A DNA stretch of 64,000 nt, taken from contig JAVTVX010000015.1 in NCBI GenBank assembly GCA_033439265.1, positions 25,163,947 to 25,227,946 on the forward strand, read 5' to 3'. The DNA comes from Dillenia suffruticosa. Taxonomy: Eukaryota; Streptophyta; Magnoliopsida; Dilleniales; Dilleniaceae. Below the pieces are notes generated by a model. The model was not told the DNA's origin. It ran no database searches and worked only from the letters and a program-made list of their open reading frames with translations. Both the position numbers and the translations under genes were made by a program. Shown piece after piece: positions 47,864-59,300 of the stretch (position 1 is its first letter; each line of letters starts with the position of its first letter).

Positions 47864-50800
47864 TCACTGCATATTGGTCACCATAATTGCTGAGAAGTAA
47901 TGGGCCGATATCGCAGCTTTATTCAACCATATTGGCCAATGTAGATTGCGATGAAGGAAGACACTTTTGTCATTCTATATAGACCAATATCAGTATCAGT
48001 GTTGATTTTTATACTAAGCTTCTTTGCTTTTGAAGAGTGCTCTCATAACTCTACCTTGGTTTCTATGGATGGAGTATATTCTAGAACATACGAGTACACA
48101 AATTGATGTTAGTGTTATGTTAAATTTACCATGAAATCTGATCCGGATCATACGTTCCAGAACATGGTTCGTGTTATTTATGAGATAAAGACAATCTTTA
48201 ATAGGAAGAGGCAGGTATGGTGGAGAAGCCAGCTGTAAAGTTATAAATTTTGCAGAAACTTGGAAGATTCTAGCATGAGACTAGAGGAAATGAAGTGACC
48301 TACTTTGGATGGAGATGCTGCTGCTAATATGCCAAGATCGAATGGCTCTCATGCTTCATCTTCATGAATAGCAGAAAGGAAAGAGAATTTGTATTGGTGG
48401 TCATCTTGTTGCTTTTTTGTTATTAAATTAGCATAGAAAACTCAATCATTTTAATCTATTTTTTGATGCATGAAGTTGGTTTGAAGTTGTATTGCCTATA
48501 ATTTACTTCATAATAGAAAGATGGGTTCGAGTTTTTTCTAAGCATTGAAACGTATTTGATTTTAGAATATGTTTTTGTGTATAAAATACACAATGACCTA
48601 TCCATGTTTATTAAATGCATGCAAATTAGCATACTAAGCCTATCCCCTTACATATCGTGATTGGACACATGCGTGTATGGCATTCTCAAACCTCATATCA
48701 CGTTTTGAACAATCCCCAAATCTGGTAACTATCTTTATCCCTTAAAATTCTCGCTGTATTTATGACATTGTGCCATTTTGACTGAGCATCTGGAAGTATC
48801 TTTTTTGTCCCATGTTCTATGTTTTTCTTGTTATTTGAGGAATTTCTTTCAAAAGCTAAAGTTTCTTCCATGAATGAGGAAGCAAAATAGTACTATGTCC
48901 ATGGGGGGCTTTGGGGGGAGCATATTTGTATTTAAGGGAATATTGTGCTTGCTAAAAAAATCTGTTTTATATTTTAATTTTTAGAATAAAGGAATATGGA
49001 CTGAAAATGGTAATGTGGCTATGACATTTTGCAAGGTTGGTAAATATTTTAACTTACCTATCCACAAGCCGAATAAAAATAGTTTCCCGAGCATCTCTTA
49101 AGTGGATGTCTAAATTTGATGCAAAATATGATTTGGGTCGTTTCTTCTCTTTCTCTCTCACAGAGAGACCCACACAAGTTCTCTCGCTTCCTAGAGAAGG
49201 ATACCTTAGTCTCCTATTTATAAATTTCACTTTTTATGGAAAACGATCATGTTTGGCACAATATCATAACATGGTTGACATGATGACGTGCCAAAAGATG
49301 GTATCAACAACATTTATTAGCATCATTGAACTCAAGTATACCTCAAGGCACTTGGCCTAGTAGTACTAGTAGCGACTAGTGAAGGGAGAGGTCTTGGGTT
49401 CAATTCCTCTAACTAGCACTTATATTTTCAAAGACGGAGAAGGGTCCTGTGAACAGGTGTTATGTGTGCAACTTGAGATGGAGCACGCTCAGCATCTTCT
49501 ATTACGTTGCCCGTGGGTAATAGAGTTATGGAATATGGTTTTGGGTTTTTTTTTGGATGTTCATGGGTGGTGGCGATTGTATTGAAGATGAAGTCTGTAT
49601 TGAAGATGAAGTCTGTATTGAAGATGAAGTCTGAATTTGGTTGTATTTTCCTATATATAAGGTGAAGAGAAGACTTTTAGCAGTGGCTCCTTTGGCTATT
49701 TTTTGGCTTGTGTGACATGAACGCAATACTAGAGTTTTTGAGGGAAGAGAGAGCTCTATAGATTCTTTGAATGTCAAGTGCCTTTCTACTTTACTTTTTG
49801 GATTATCAGAGAGACTCTAGATGTAGATGTAGCCATTTTAGCTTTGTCATTGACACCCTCTTATTGCCTCTAATAAAGTTTTTATTCATAAAAAAGAAAT
49901 ATGTCTCAAATCACAAAATGGTGGAGTTGTTTCATGATTATGTGGTGAGTTAATGAGGTTTGTGGAAATCATGTGCACATTTAACAATCCTGTAACCAAC
50001 TTAGCAGGTGGTTGTAACTTGCACTCTGTATTGTTACTTTATGTTGTTGGAGATTCTCATGCGATCCTTGTTTACATTTAAGTTCACCCACTAATTACCA
50101 AATTCACAACAATGTATGAATCAATTTCCTGGATACATTTTAAGTTTACATTGTCTGCCTGCAGGGAACATGGATTTTTGATTTAAAAACAATGCAGAGC
50201 GTGTGATCAGAAAGTGGTCGTAAAATTGTATTGATGAAAGCCTGAAGCTGTCTTGATTTGTTAATTTTCTTTTTTCAGGGGAAATGGGACCTGGTGAAAG
50301 TAAGCAAAGTATCTATATAATCAACCCAAGGCTCAAACACTTCTCTGACTGGTTGCTGCAGATAATGGCCACTGGAGACTTAGATGCATTCTTTCCTGCT
50401 GCTACACGTGAATATGCTCGTGTTGTAGATGAGGTCTGGAAGGACCCAGCCATTCAGGAAACTTACAAGAGAAGGGCTGAATTACATTTTCTTCCTGATG
50501 TTGCTAAATATTTCCTAGACCGGGTATTTATTGACTTCGTTCCTTTTCCTCTACCTTGATTTGATTACAAACTTTTCTTTTCTTTTTCTGAAACAACATA
50601 TGCTTCTTCTGTATTTCTGTATTCTCTGCTTCTCATACTTATCTTTCTTATTCTCTGCGCTAGTGCCTTTTTTTTTTGGTGACAATGGCCAATTTGGTTT
50701 AGGTCTTAAGTGGGAAAAAGCCTGCATGCTGTGTTTATCTGTAACCACTCAAATGCTTGGCTGCTTCTTGCTATCTTCCTTAAAAGCATAGTTTTCTTCG

Positions 50801-53800
50801 TTTTATTTTAGGTCCTGCATCTTTGTTGGATTTCATCATTTTCAGTAATATTGCATTTGGTTGGAGATCGGATTCAAGTTGCATTGAATTTTTTGCTAGA
50901 AAGTATGGATGCTAACGCTGGACATAGACAAAATACATAACTAAAATAACACAATATTTGTATTTAATGTTTGATAAGATTAAAATTTAACTATGTAAAT
51001 AATTTTGTCTTTTAAATATTGCTAATTTCTCATGTAAGCAACTTATGTACTTCAATACAACCATAATTGTAATCTATCTGGGCAAAATAAGTTTTTCTCT
51101 TAGTGTTCAAAAATTAAAATAAATTAATTAATTAAACATGCAACATGTGTTATCTAATGTGTTCAAAAAGTGAACAATGAAGGTCAACGATGTTGCCAGA
51201 CTTGGACATTTATTCCATTTTGAAGGGACCATGCTTCGTTAATTGTATGTCTTTAAGGAAGACATGTTGGCTTGGCAAACTTAAGTTCACCTAGTATTTT
51301 GTTGATAATTTCCTGTTGTTGATTATGAGTAAAAGCTTACGAAGCATGGACACTGAAATGAAGGAGATCAGTCTGACATGCCACCTTGCCTGCCCTACAG
51401 TTTGTTATTTACAAAAAGTGCACAGGTCAGAGACATGGCTGGGATACATGAAGGGCACAGCTTTGGTCCTTACTTAAGTCCATTAAAAAACATGGGATAA
51501 ATAGTATTATTTAAAGTCTGTAGATTTACAGTTTTTAGTGAAATGTCTTAATACAATTTTGGTACCTTTAATGGTGCAAACTATAAAATTTGTAATGCTG
51601 CCATTTAATTTATAATTTCGGTCTATGTATCTTTTCTTCTTTTTCCTTGATAATACATCCCTATGTCAAATGGAAAATCCTGGTAGTATTCAAGGTTTTT
51701 ATTTTCTATTATATAAATACTCCTTATCATATTTCTTTTTTGGAATCTATCTTTGTAATTCATGTGGTCCTTGTCATTACTGAAGTTATTTAATTTGCTT
51801 TCAATTGACAAGGTACCTTGGAACTTCTTAATTTTTTTTATTAATACTTTTTAAACTTTGGTTTCCCCATGTCAAAGTAGTTACTGGTATTGCATCTGGA
51901 TAATTGGCTTTCCTAATTTTGATATATTGGTCATAATACATATCATTAGAATAACTTGCTAAGGTTAATTCGTTATATGTAACATTGTGTATAATGATTT
52001 TCAAGCCTAATTGTCTAAAATTTGCATGTTATCATGCCTATGACTTGTCATCTCATGGCCACTAACAGATCACTTAAAAATGACCAAGGCCGTATTTGGG
52101 TGAGTTGAAGTTATTTCACAAAAGTTAGGTGTTGACATTTCAGTTAAACAAATTATCAATATAATGATTATTTACTTTTGTAGTATTTATTTACTTCTAC
52201 CTCTAAATCCTACTGATTCTCCAAAAATTTTTCACTTTAGTTGAAAATTATTACGTGTAGAGGTAAGTTCAGGCAGAGCTGAGTTGAGGTGTCCCAAATT
52301 CTACACCAAACAATCTAAGTAGACCTGGTAATGCTTGTAGGAATCATCACACAAACAACCTGCTATTCATTAGATGTCATATCTTAACTTTACATCACAA
52401 CATCCATCAACACCACATTTCGAGAATCCCAGAGAATCACTTTGAAAGAAAATAGTAGTTGAGAATTCTGGAGGAGTATATATATCCACATTAGTGGAAA
52501 AGATCTGGCTGTGTTGTTAAATTTTCATATGGCAATAACTTCATGGAAATTCTTTGATAAATGGACTCCAACGGGCCCATACCCCCCCCCCAATGTGTGA
52601 TGCTATTTGTTAGAAGATGGTTTCTTTAACTCAAGAGCTAGTAGCTCCTTGGATGCAGTGAATTGAGAAGTTGCCTCATTGGAAAAGGGTTTCTTCATAA
52701 GGCTGCTTCACCTTTCAGTGTTGTGTAGTCTAATCATGTGATCTTGTATAAATATATCCAAAACAGAAGGAATTTTGATTACAAGTAGGTGTTGAAACAC
52801 AAAGATTCAGCAGAGATTATCGCATATTCAACAAACTAAACCATAGACTGAAGAAAGTCAGGTGGTGGTCCATCTTATTCTGACTTAACCATTCTCCTTG
52901 GAATCTGGAAGTCGCTCATGTTATAGAGTTTTTCGATTTCATGTGGAAAAAAAAAGTTGGAAGACTAATGGAAGAGGATATACGAGGGAGGAAGAACATT
53001 TGTGAAAAATTGAATCCAATTGTTCCTTTACCATGTCAAATAATGGTGATTTGGAGAAAAGGAAAAACCACAGTACTATTTACATACCTTGGCTTGACAA
53101 AGCAGCTCTTTCTGTAACTAGATTTGCTTCTGATGCCAAACTCTCTTTCTACATTTGTCTTGATTAATGCTTGTGTAACTGCAGGCCGTTGAGATATCAA
53201 GCAATGAGTATGAACCTTCAGAGAAAGACATACTGTATGCAGAAGGCGTCACACCAAGCAATGGTATTACCTGTATGGAATTCTCATTTGACGATCAGAG
53301 CACCATGTCAGAGATTTACAATGAAAATTTTGACTGTCCACCTCCCGTGACCAAGTAACCTTTTCATTTAAATATGTGGACCATTGGATGAATATCTGCT
53401 TCCAGTTGGGCGACACAGTCTGACATTATATTTCATGTCTTGTTCTCAGATACCAACTAATCCATATGAATTCCAAGGGACTGCATGATGGCTGCAAATG
53501 GTTGCAGATGTTTGAAGATGTAAGGGGGGTAATCTTTGTTGTTGCCTTGAGTGACTACGACCAGATGTGGTCAGAGGATACGAGACCTCTTCAAAACAAG
53601 ATGCTGGCAAGCAAAGAATTGTTTAAGAGTTTGGTGAGGCACCGCTGTTTTAGGGACGTTCCTTTTGTACTCCTCCTAAACAAGTATGATGCATTTGAAG
53701 ACAAGATTAGCAAAGTTCCTTTAACAGTTTGTGAATGGTTCACAGAGTTCAATCCTTTGAAGCCTCATCATAATACTCGGGCACTGGCAAACCAAGCATA

Positions 53801-54032
53801 TTTTTATGTGGCTGTGAGATTCAAAGAGCTCTATGCTTCCATCACCAGAAGGAAACTGTTTGTATGGCAGACCAGAGCCCACGAGCGTTCTTCAGTTGAT
53901 GAGTCCTTCAGATACGTTAGGGAGGTTCTCAAGTGGGAAGAAGAGAAGGATGATAATATGGATGGAATTGCAGGGGATGATTCCTTTTACAGTACAGAAA
54001 TGAGTTCCTCTCCATACATTAGGCAGGAGTAA
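38181..54032 (+). CDS. XLG3: Extra-large GTP-binding protein (XLG3/XLG1-type)
   Basis: Eight exons join in frame to 870 aa: 38181-39188, 39290-39427, 41214-41318, 41436-41621, 46508-46685, 50279-50523, 53185-53354 and 53450-54032. All introns are GT-AG. The N-terminus has [18 protein letters not shown] (about 32-49), typical of XLGs, then a Ser-rich region and an acidic run (162-169). A Cys-rich zinc-binding-like module (CxxC repeats, 203-246) follows. The C-terminal half is the diverged G-alpha domain: P-loop GLEGSGTST (467-475), the helical region in exons 5-6, DVRG where canonical G-alpha has DVGG (700-703), NKYD (754-757), and the tail [12 protein letters not shown]. Plant XLGs are non-canonical G-alpha proteins that act with G-beta-gamma in immunity, root growth and hormone responses at the plasma membrane and nucleus. 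The tail and N-terminus favour XLG3, but XLG1 is not excluded. Introns 4-6 are 4.9, 3.6 and 2.7 kb. Confidence 0.95.
39428..41213 (+). other. XLG intron 2
   Basis: This 1.8-kb intron has a short (GA)n run at 39930-39944 and an A/T run near 40011-40024. The stretch around 40535-40760 (CTGATAGGAAAGTAAAAATA onward) looks like an antisense retroposon 3' end, but no domain can be read from it. Nothing else was recognised. Confidence 0.5.
43200..44300 (+). mobile_element. Possible LTR retrotransposon fossil
   Basis: TTTGGTATCAGAG at about 43475-43487 matches the usual primer-binding site complementary to initiator-Met tRNA that follows a plant 5' LTR. The preceding few hundred bases could then be LTR, and following frames could be gag. 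No second LTR and no clear domain were seen. Low confidence. Confidence 0.3.
45210..45560 (+). mobile_element. L1-type LINE fragment (ORF2 3' part)
   Basis: Plus-strand translations give [20 protein letters not shown] and [18 protein letters not shown] in neighbouring frames. They match the region of plant L1 ORF2 upstream of the zinc-binding domain (pattern W-x-V-x-F-x-R-x-x-x-D-W-E ... F-x-V-x-S-F). It is truncated at both sides and broken, and has the same orientation as XLG. Confidence 0.55.
47150..47420 (+). mobile_element. L1-type LINE fragment
   Basis: The translation [16 protein letters not shown] matches LDKINTNDPHQKRRF in the LINE copy at about 59,695, the segment just before the reverse-transcriptase zinc-binding domain. 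The following CFFLTLPC is a degraded HLFLHC motif. A short, broken remnant in sense orientation with XLG. Confidence 0.55.
49341..49425 (+). mobile_element. tRNA-derived SINE
   Basis: A-box CTTGGCCTAGTAGTA (49351-49365) and B-box GGGTTCAATTCCT (about 49396-49408), about 45 bp apart, form a clear RNA polymerase III internal promoter. GGTCTTGGGTTCAATTCC is the standard plant SINE B-box phrase. It runs straight into LINE-derived coding sequence from about 49427, so it either inserted next to or was joined to the LINE fragment. No A tail is visible between them. Confidence 0.7.
49427..49895 (+). mobile_element. L1-type LINE 3' end
   Basis: The translation [20 protein letters not shown] then ELWNMV is a reverse-transcriptase zinc-binding domain (C-x-x-x-x-E-x-x-H-LLLRCP-ELW). 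Further on, [10 protein letters not shown] then [12 protein letters not shown] is the conserved end of plant L1 ORF2. It closes near an A-rich end (CATAAAAAAGAAATATG, about 49888). The 18-bp triplication interrupts the middle. 5'-truncated, as usual for LINEs. Confidence 0.75.
50524..53184 (+). other. XLG intron 6
   Basis: A 2.7-kb intron. It has a T run near 50669-50677 and a C run at 52582-52590. No transposon coding sequence or RNA gene was recognised. Confidence 0.6.
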
Positions 54033-55240
54033 ATTTGGTTCATAATCTAGCTTCGCTTCTCAAAAGGACATGGATATTGCAGACATCGATCATAGCAGGT
54101 GGAATTCTTTTGTCAGGCCACAAATCTAATTTTGTGATTTTATGGTGTAAGCTTGTAAAAAAGGAGAGAACTTTTGGAAGGTTTAATGATAGAAAGGCAC
54201 ATCATCTTGCATTGTTAGGGTTCCAGATTGATTAGGTGCAGAATGAATGAGCTATTTATACATACGCTCATCTTGCTCCAAAATTTTTCATTTTGAAGGC
54301 TGATTTATTGTCTGTATATTCTGATCGCTTTTGTTCAGCAATTGTTCGGCATAAATAATTTCTGTTCTTTATCTTGTTCATTGTGATTTTACCACATTGA
54401 AAGCCTGCAAGAGCATACAATTACCTTCAACCTTGAACCTCCTAACAATGACAAGAATGACAGGTCAAATACAAATGTATGACTTGCTGCACTGCTGGAG
54501 CAACTCTGATTCTGATCTCGGAAGGCCCCGGAAATTGTAAAGAAAAAAAGAACGAATTTATAAGTTCAAAAATCTTTTAGAAACCATTAGTAATGTTATA
54601 AAAAATTTTAATAGCAATTGTTAAATTTTTGCAAAATGTTATTTTGTTTTTTCAATTATAATTTCTTCTCTTCATATTTATTCATTCTTATATATTATAT
54701 TATATTATATTATATCTTTTTGTTGTACAAGAATTTAAAATTGAGATCACAAAAGTTGGGGAAACAGATTTGTATCACTAGGCTGTCTCATCGGAGATAT
54801 TATATTTCATTTTTTAATATAAAGTTTTGATTCCTGTAATATAAATTTGCATAAGCTCACACTCATCATAATCACTTCGATTAAAAAATGATGACCTTTG
54901 TTGACTAAGCCATTAAAAAGTATGTGTTTTTTTGAACACATACACACACTATTAGGGCACAGCCACATATTTTTTTAGTGCACAATTTTTATTTTTTATT
55001 TTTTATTTCCCAAAATCTCATAGATCGAGATACAAATATTCTCACCTAGTGTGGTTGAATTTAAAAAAGTTTTTTACCTTCACAAATTTTCCCTGATAAT
55101 AGAAATAGAGAGAAGATTGAAAGTATGTTCAAATAGGAGAGATAATATGTGAATCCTTTTATGTTTTATATAATTTTCTTCTATCTTATACCCAACTGTC
55201 TCATCTTCAATTCAGGATAAAAAATTATTTGTCATACATA

Positions 55241-55281
<41 letters not shown>

Positions 55282-56348
55282 CACTCAAATAATGACTAAC
55301 CCATTTTACCCTCTTACTTTTTTATCCAAGGAGCAATATTAAGAAATTAATAAGGATTTATAGATTTTTCAAAAAAAAAAAAAAAAGGCAATTACTCCTT
55401 AACCCCCTGGCTCCACCATCGACTACACGTCTTAGGGGTAAATTCCCGCCCATGTAGAGCGGTTCGAGCAAATAAACAGTAAAATTTAGTCCCCAAATTC
55501 TTCCGTAATATTTGGGACGATGAAAACTTAATGAAGGGCAGAGAATTTACACTTCAAATGAATTTTCACTTAATGCATTCCAAAATGAAGTAGATAAAGT
55601 TTCACTTCAAATGAAGGGCAGAGAAGGTTGAAAAGAGAAAAAGGGAAGCCCATGGGAGGAAAGGGGAGAAAACATCCTCCCTAATAAAAACCTACAACAC
55701 AAATTACACTGTTTTATTATCTTCCCACCTAGTGATGAATATACACCCCTTCCATCCAATCCCTTCCCTTAGGTGCATACCTAAGGACTCCGATGGACCT
55801 AAACTAAGCACATGCCAAAATAACTTTCAGCCATCCAGCATGCCACAAACAGAATGCACATTGCACCTGCATAAAGGAACACTTCTGGATTGCAACTGAC
55901 CCACAATGAGAACAAGCTCAAGCCAAAATACTTGATCTTTTTAAGTGAAACACTCTCAAGACAGCATAGTGCAGATATGCAGCTTGACAATGAAAGCAAA
56001 ATGATCCAGTGTTAAGACAATTAGTACGAGCCTATTAAAAGCTTTACGAACCTATTAAAAGCTTTCTCCATAGATGCACCTTGGCAGTCCTTACGAGGTT
56101 TTTGATAAAGATAAAAATCATAAGCAGTACCAAATGTTTAACCAACGACATCTATTTGGCAACTTCATCAGAGGGCATAGACATGCATCTCAAGTTACAG
56201 AACACAACAGTACAAGTTAAGCAATTGTCAACAAAGACAAACAATTAAATGTATTCGCTCATATTCTTTGGTGTAAATAGGGTGAAAAATATGATCAGCC
56301 ACGATTATCTCCCAGAATATTTGACAGATAGGCATACTTAGCGAAGAA
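54033..56348. other. Convergent intergenic region between XLG and the BAP31-like gene
   Basis: The XLG 3' UTR probably ends near ATAAATAATT (54351-54360). A TATAT-type microsatellite lies at 54690-54714, a 35-base A run at 55245-55279, and a second A run near 55370-55386. The 3' UTR of the minus-strand BAP31-like gene extends left from 56349. No gene was seen between them. Confidence 0.6.
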
Positions 56349-59300
56349 CTACTTCCCCTTGTACCTCTTCTCTACCTCTTCCAAACTCTGAATCTCCTTG
56401 TTGTACTTACAAATGCGATAGATACACCTGGAAATCACAATATAAAGATTGCTTTTCCATTAAGAGTTGCTAGAACATGCGGCTGAAGGTGAAGCAAAGA
56501 TAATAATGCCAATAAAATGATGATGATATAAAACAGGGAAGACAGGTATCAGAGGTGCTACCAGTAGAAGAGGCAAGCCGAAGCACAAAGAATCGCATTC
56601 CTCTGAGCCTTGTAAATCTGCACAGCAAAGCTCAAAAGGTAAATATAGCTCAAAATTCAAATGTAAGATACATAATCAAATATGTGATAATCAACTCAAT
56701 TATACAAGGCCCAACTGTAAAATACAGCATCAAGGATTTTACTTCCAATATCCACAATATAAATCTTAAGGTTTAAAAGAGCTGGGAGTGTTTCTTCCTT
56801 ACTTTCCACCCTGCTCATGCTATTCTAATGGCATCCAAAGGATCCTCTTTTAGTTACTATATTGGGAATATAATACTCCAATTGCTTTTCAAACCATTAG
56901 GCATGCTTTTGCCTTCTATGACTGTTTGAGAATAAGTTATTAAGTCTTCTTGTTCACTCCTAACACATGGATGAGAGGAGAACTCCTCTTCCTCGCAAAT
57001 TTATTTGGAATTCCACTTCGCCCCCAGGATTAGCAGTTTCTTTTTGTCTGGTTTTTGTTTTTGTTTTTGTGTGTGTGTGGGGGGGGGGTGAAGGCAGTGT
57101 GAGCAAGGATTTTGACTCAAGATGACCTTCAAATGAGAGGATTTTTTTTTTTTTTAATATTACACAAAAAAGCTCGAATTTGTGGATCACTTGCTTCTTT
57201 ATTGCACATGGACTCAATCCGTGCAAGGTAAAATTTTCCCTTATCGCACTGATCTTAGGTAACTTCAAGATGTGTACAGAATGAGTAATGGGCTTGCAGT
57301 CATGTGAAGTTTTGTATGGCAAAGAAGAAAGTGGTTAGAATATTCCCACTTGCAATGTTTTGGTCAGTGTGGAAGGAAAAGAATAGAAATATTGATGAGC
57401 AGGTAGAGAATCTCTTGCTGGCTTTGGTGAATACTTTTATGAACTTTTTGTGCTTGTGCTCAACTTCAGAGTCCTTGAATTGTTTGTAGATGTTGATTTC
57501 TTAGATTCTCTTTGTTTTTCAATGTAACGAGGTGGATAAGCACCTCCTTGGTGCTCTTCTCTAGTTTTTTTGTATGTCATTTTGGTGAATAAAATTAATT
57601 TTTTTTACAATTAAATAAAAAAAAATCATCCAGAAGACTTTGGGATGCTTAAAAGAAGGATGGCTTTTGTGCCTTATGTATGACAGAAACATGCAACATG
57701 CTTTGTGATTGCAGAAACATGCAAAGTAATTAAATGTAATTTTTATTATTCTCTATTTCTTTAGACACCATAAACTTGTAATCAAATAGTAAAAATTTTT
57801 GCATATTAATTGAGATCTCAAGTTCAAATGTTGGAACCAATTGCATTTTAATCTTAATAAAATGAAGACAGGACTCTCAACATATTGCCACCAAGGACCT
57901 ACGAGTGTTTAGTGGGATACTTTAAAGCTCCACATGAACTTTTTCGTTAAAAAGCAAAGACAATGTTACCTAAACTGTGGTTATGGTAGCAGGCACAGCA
58001 GAGGAAGATGGTACGCTAACGTTCCAGTACCCAGGGCATTGGGGGTAGGTATTTAGATCCTTGTACTACTATTTCTATTATTAGTCTGCATTCACTCAAG
58101 TGTATTTCACATATTTTCATATATGGTTTTTAAATAAAAGTGCAAATAAATTGAAATTAAACTAATCCTAAAACAAGAAAAGAAAAAGAAAACTGATTAT
58201 TAAACATCATTATAGATCCTAAGATTAGAAAAAGATCTTTCTATTTATGTAGGTTGTATTTTATCAATTTCTTCAAACTTATGCTAAGTTCAGATTGCAC
58301 AGTATACTGACCTAGTGTGCTATAGTACCACATTTTGGATCCCATGATCTAGATCAGAGTAATAGGAAGTAGTGTGATCATGGTACTAACACCATAGGTT
58401 TCTTGGATGAGTTACTTTAGTGGCCATTATGTTGAAGCATAAAGCTAGACATAAATAACAAGACACAAACATAGAGATACAATTTTCAAGAAGTAGGACA
58501 TACTTGTATACATGCTTATAAAATTCCAAAATAAGTCAAATATTCTTTTAAAAGCCGATTTAGTTTTTGCCATTCAAGACTTCATTAGCAAAAGGGCAAC
58601 GTATGTGTCTCAAATGTCAATATTGTTATAGCTTAGCCAAAAAAGAGAAAAGTTAACATTATGACAATTTACTCTAGACTTACGACCATCTAAAATAATA
58701 CAATCACCCTAACTATAGTGATTACAACCATGTAAAGTACTTTTAAAGTATCTAAGAAGTTTTTTCCATGTTGAAAAGATAATACACTACATGCATAGAC
58801 ACATTCAATACATGGTTTTGGTTAGCACACAAAGCGTCCATGCTTCAGGTTACTACTAAAACAATTACAAGTGCTTTTACTGTTGAGACGTTTACCAGTG
58901 TTCATAGTTGGGAGTATAAAAATAAATCAATAAATAACGAATTCGACTTGTATGCAGTTTATGTGTGAATTTGAAATATTTTCCCAAAGAGTTGTCTGAG
59001 AGAATACTTATATTTTCAATTATCCCATACAATAATTAAACATTTTCAATTTTTTCCCTTTTTTTTTGGCTTGTCTATTCATTTTGCTATTTGAGTCCCA
59101 AATAAGTCATGTTCTACTGTTGACAGTTTTTCCACATTCTGAGATCAGTGTGTTGCTAGTTTGAATCACCATTTCATAATACATGGTTAATGGAATAAGC
59201 CCAGAGGCAGTTATCTAGAGCAAGAGTAACATTGGAAAATATTTGCAAAATTTAAAAGCACATACCAATTGATATATGTAACAAAAAGTGATTTTTGGGA

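Larger units (their letters stand above)
46686..50278 (+). other. XLG intron 5 with LINE and SINE fragments
   Basis: This 3.6-kb intron carries LINE fragments at about 47150-47420 and 49427-49895, a SINE at about 49341-49425, a (GA)n microsatellite at about 47819-47860, and three 18-bp copies of TATTGAAGATGAAGTCTG at about 49578-49631. Its phase-1 junction (46685/50279) is needed to keep the G-alpha frame. Confidence 0.65.

Noticed and set aside
55245-55279. 35-base A run as a retroposon tail
   Set aside because: The sequence upstream has no SINE or LINE signal and no flanking target duplication, so it is left as a homopolymer.
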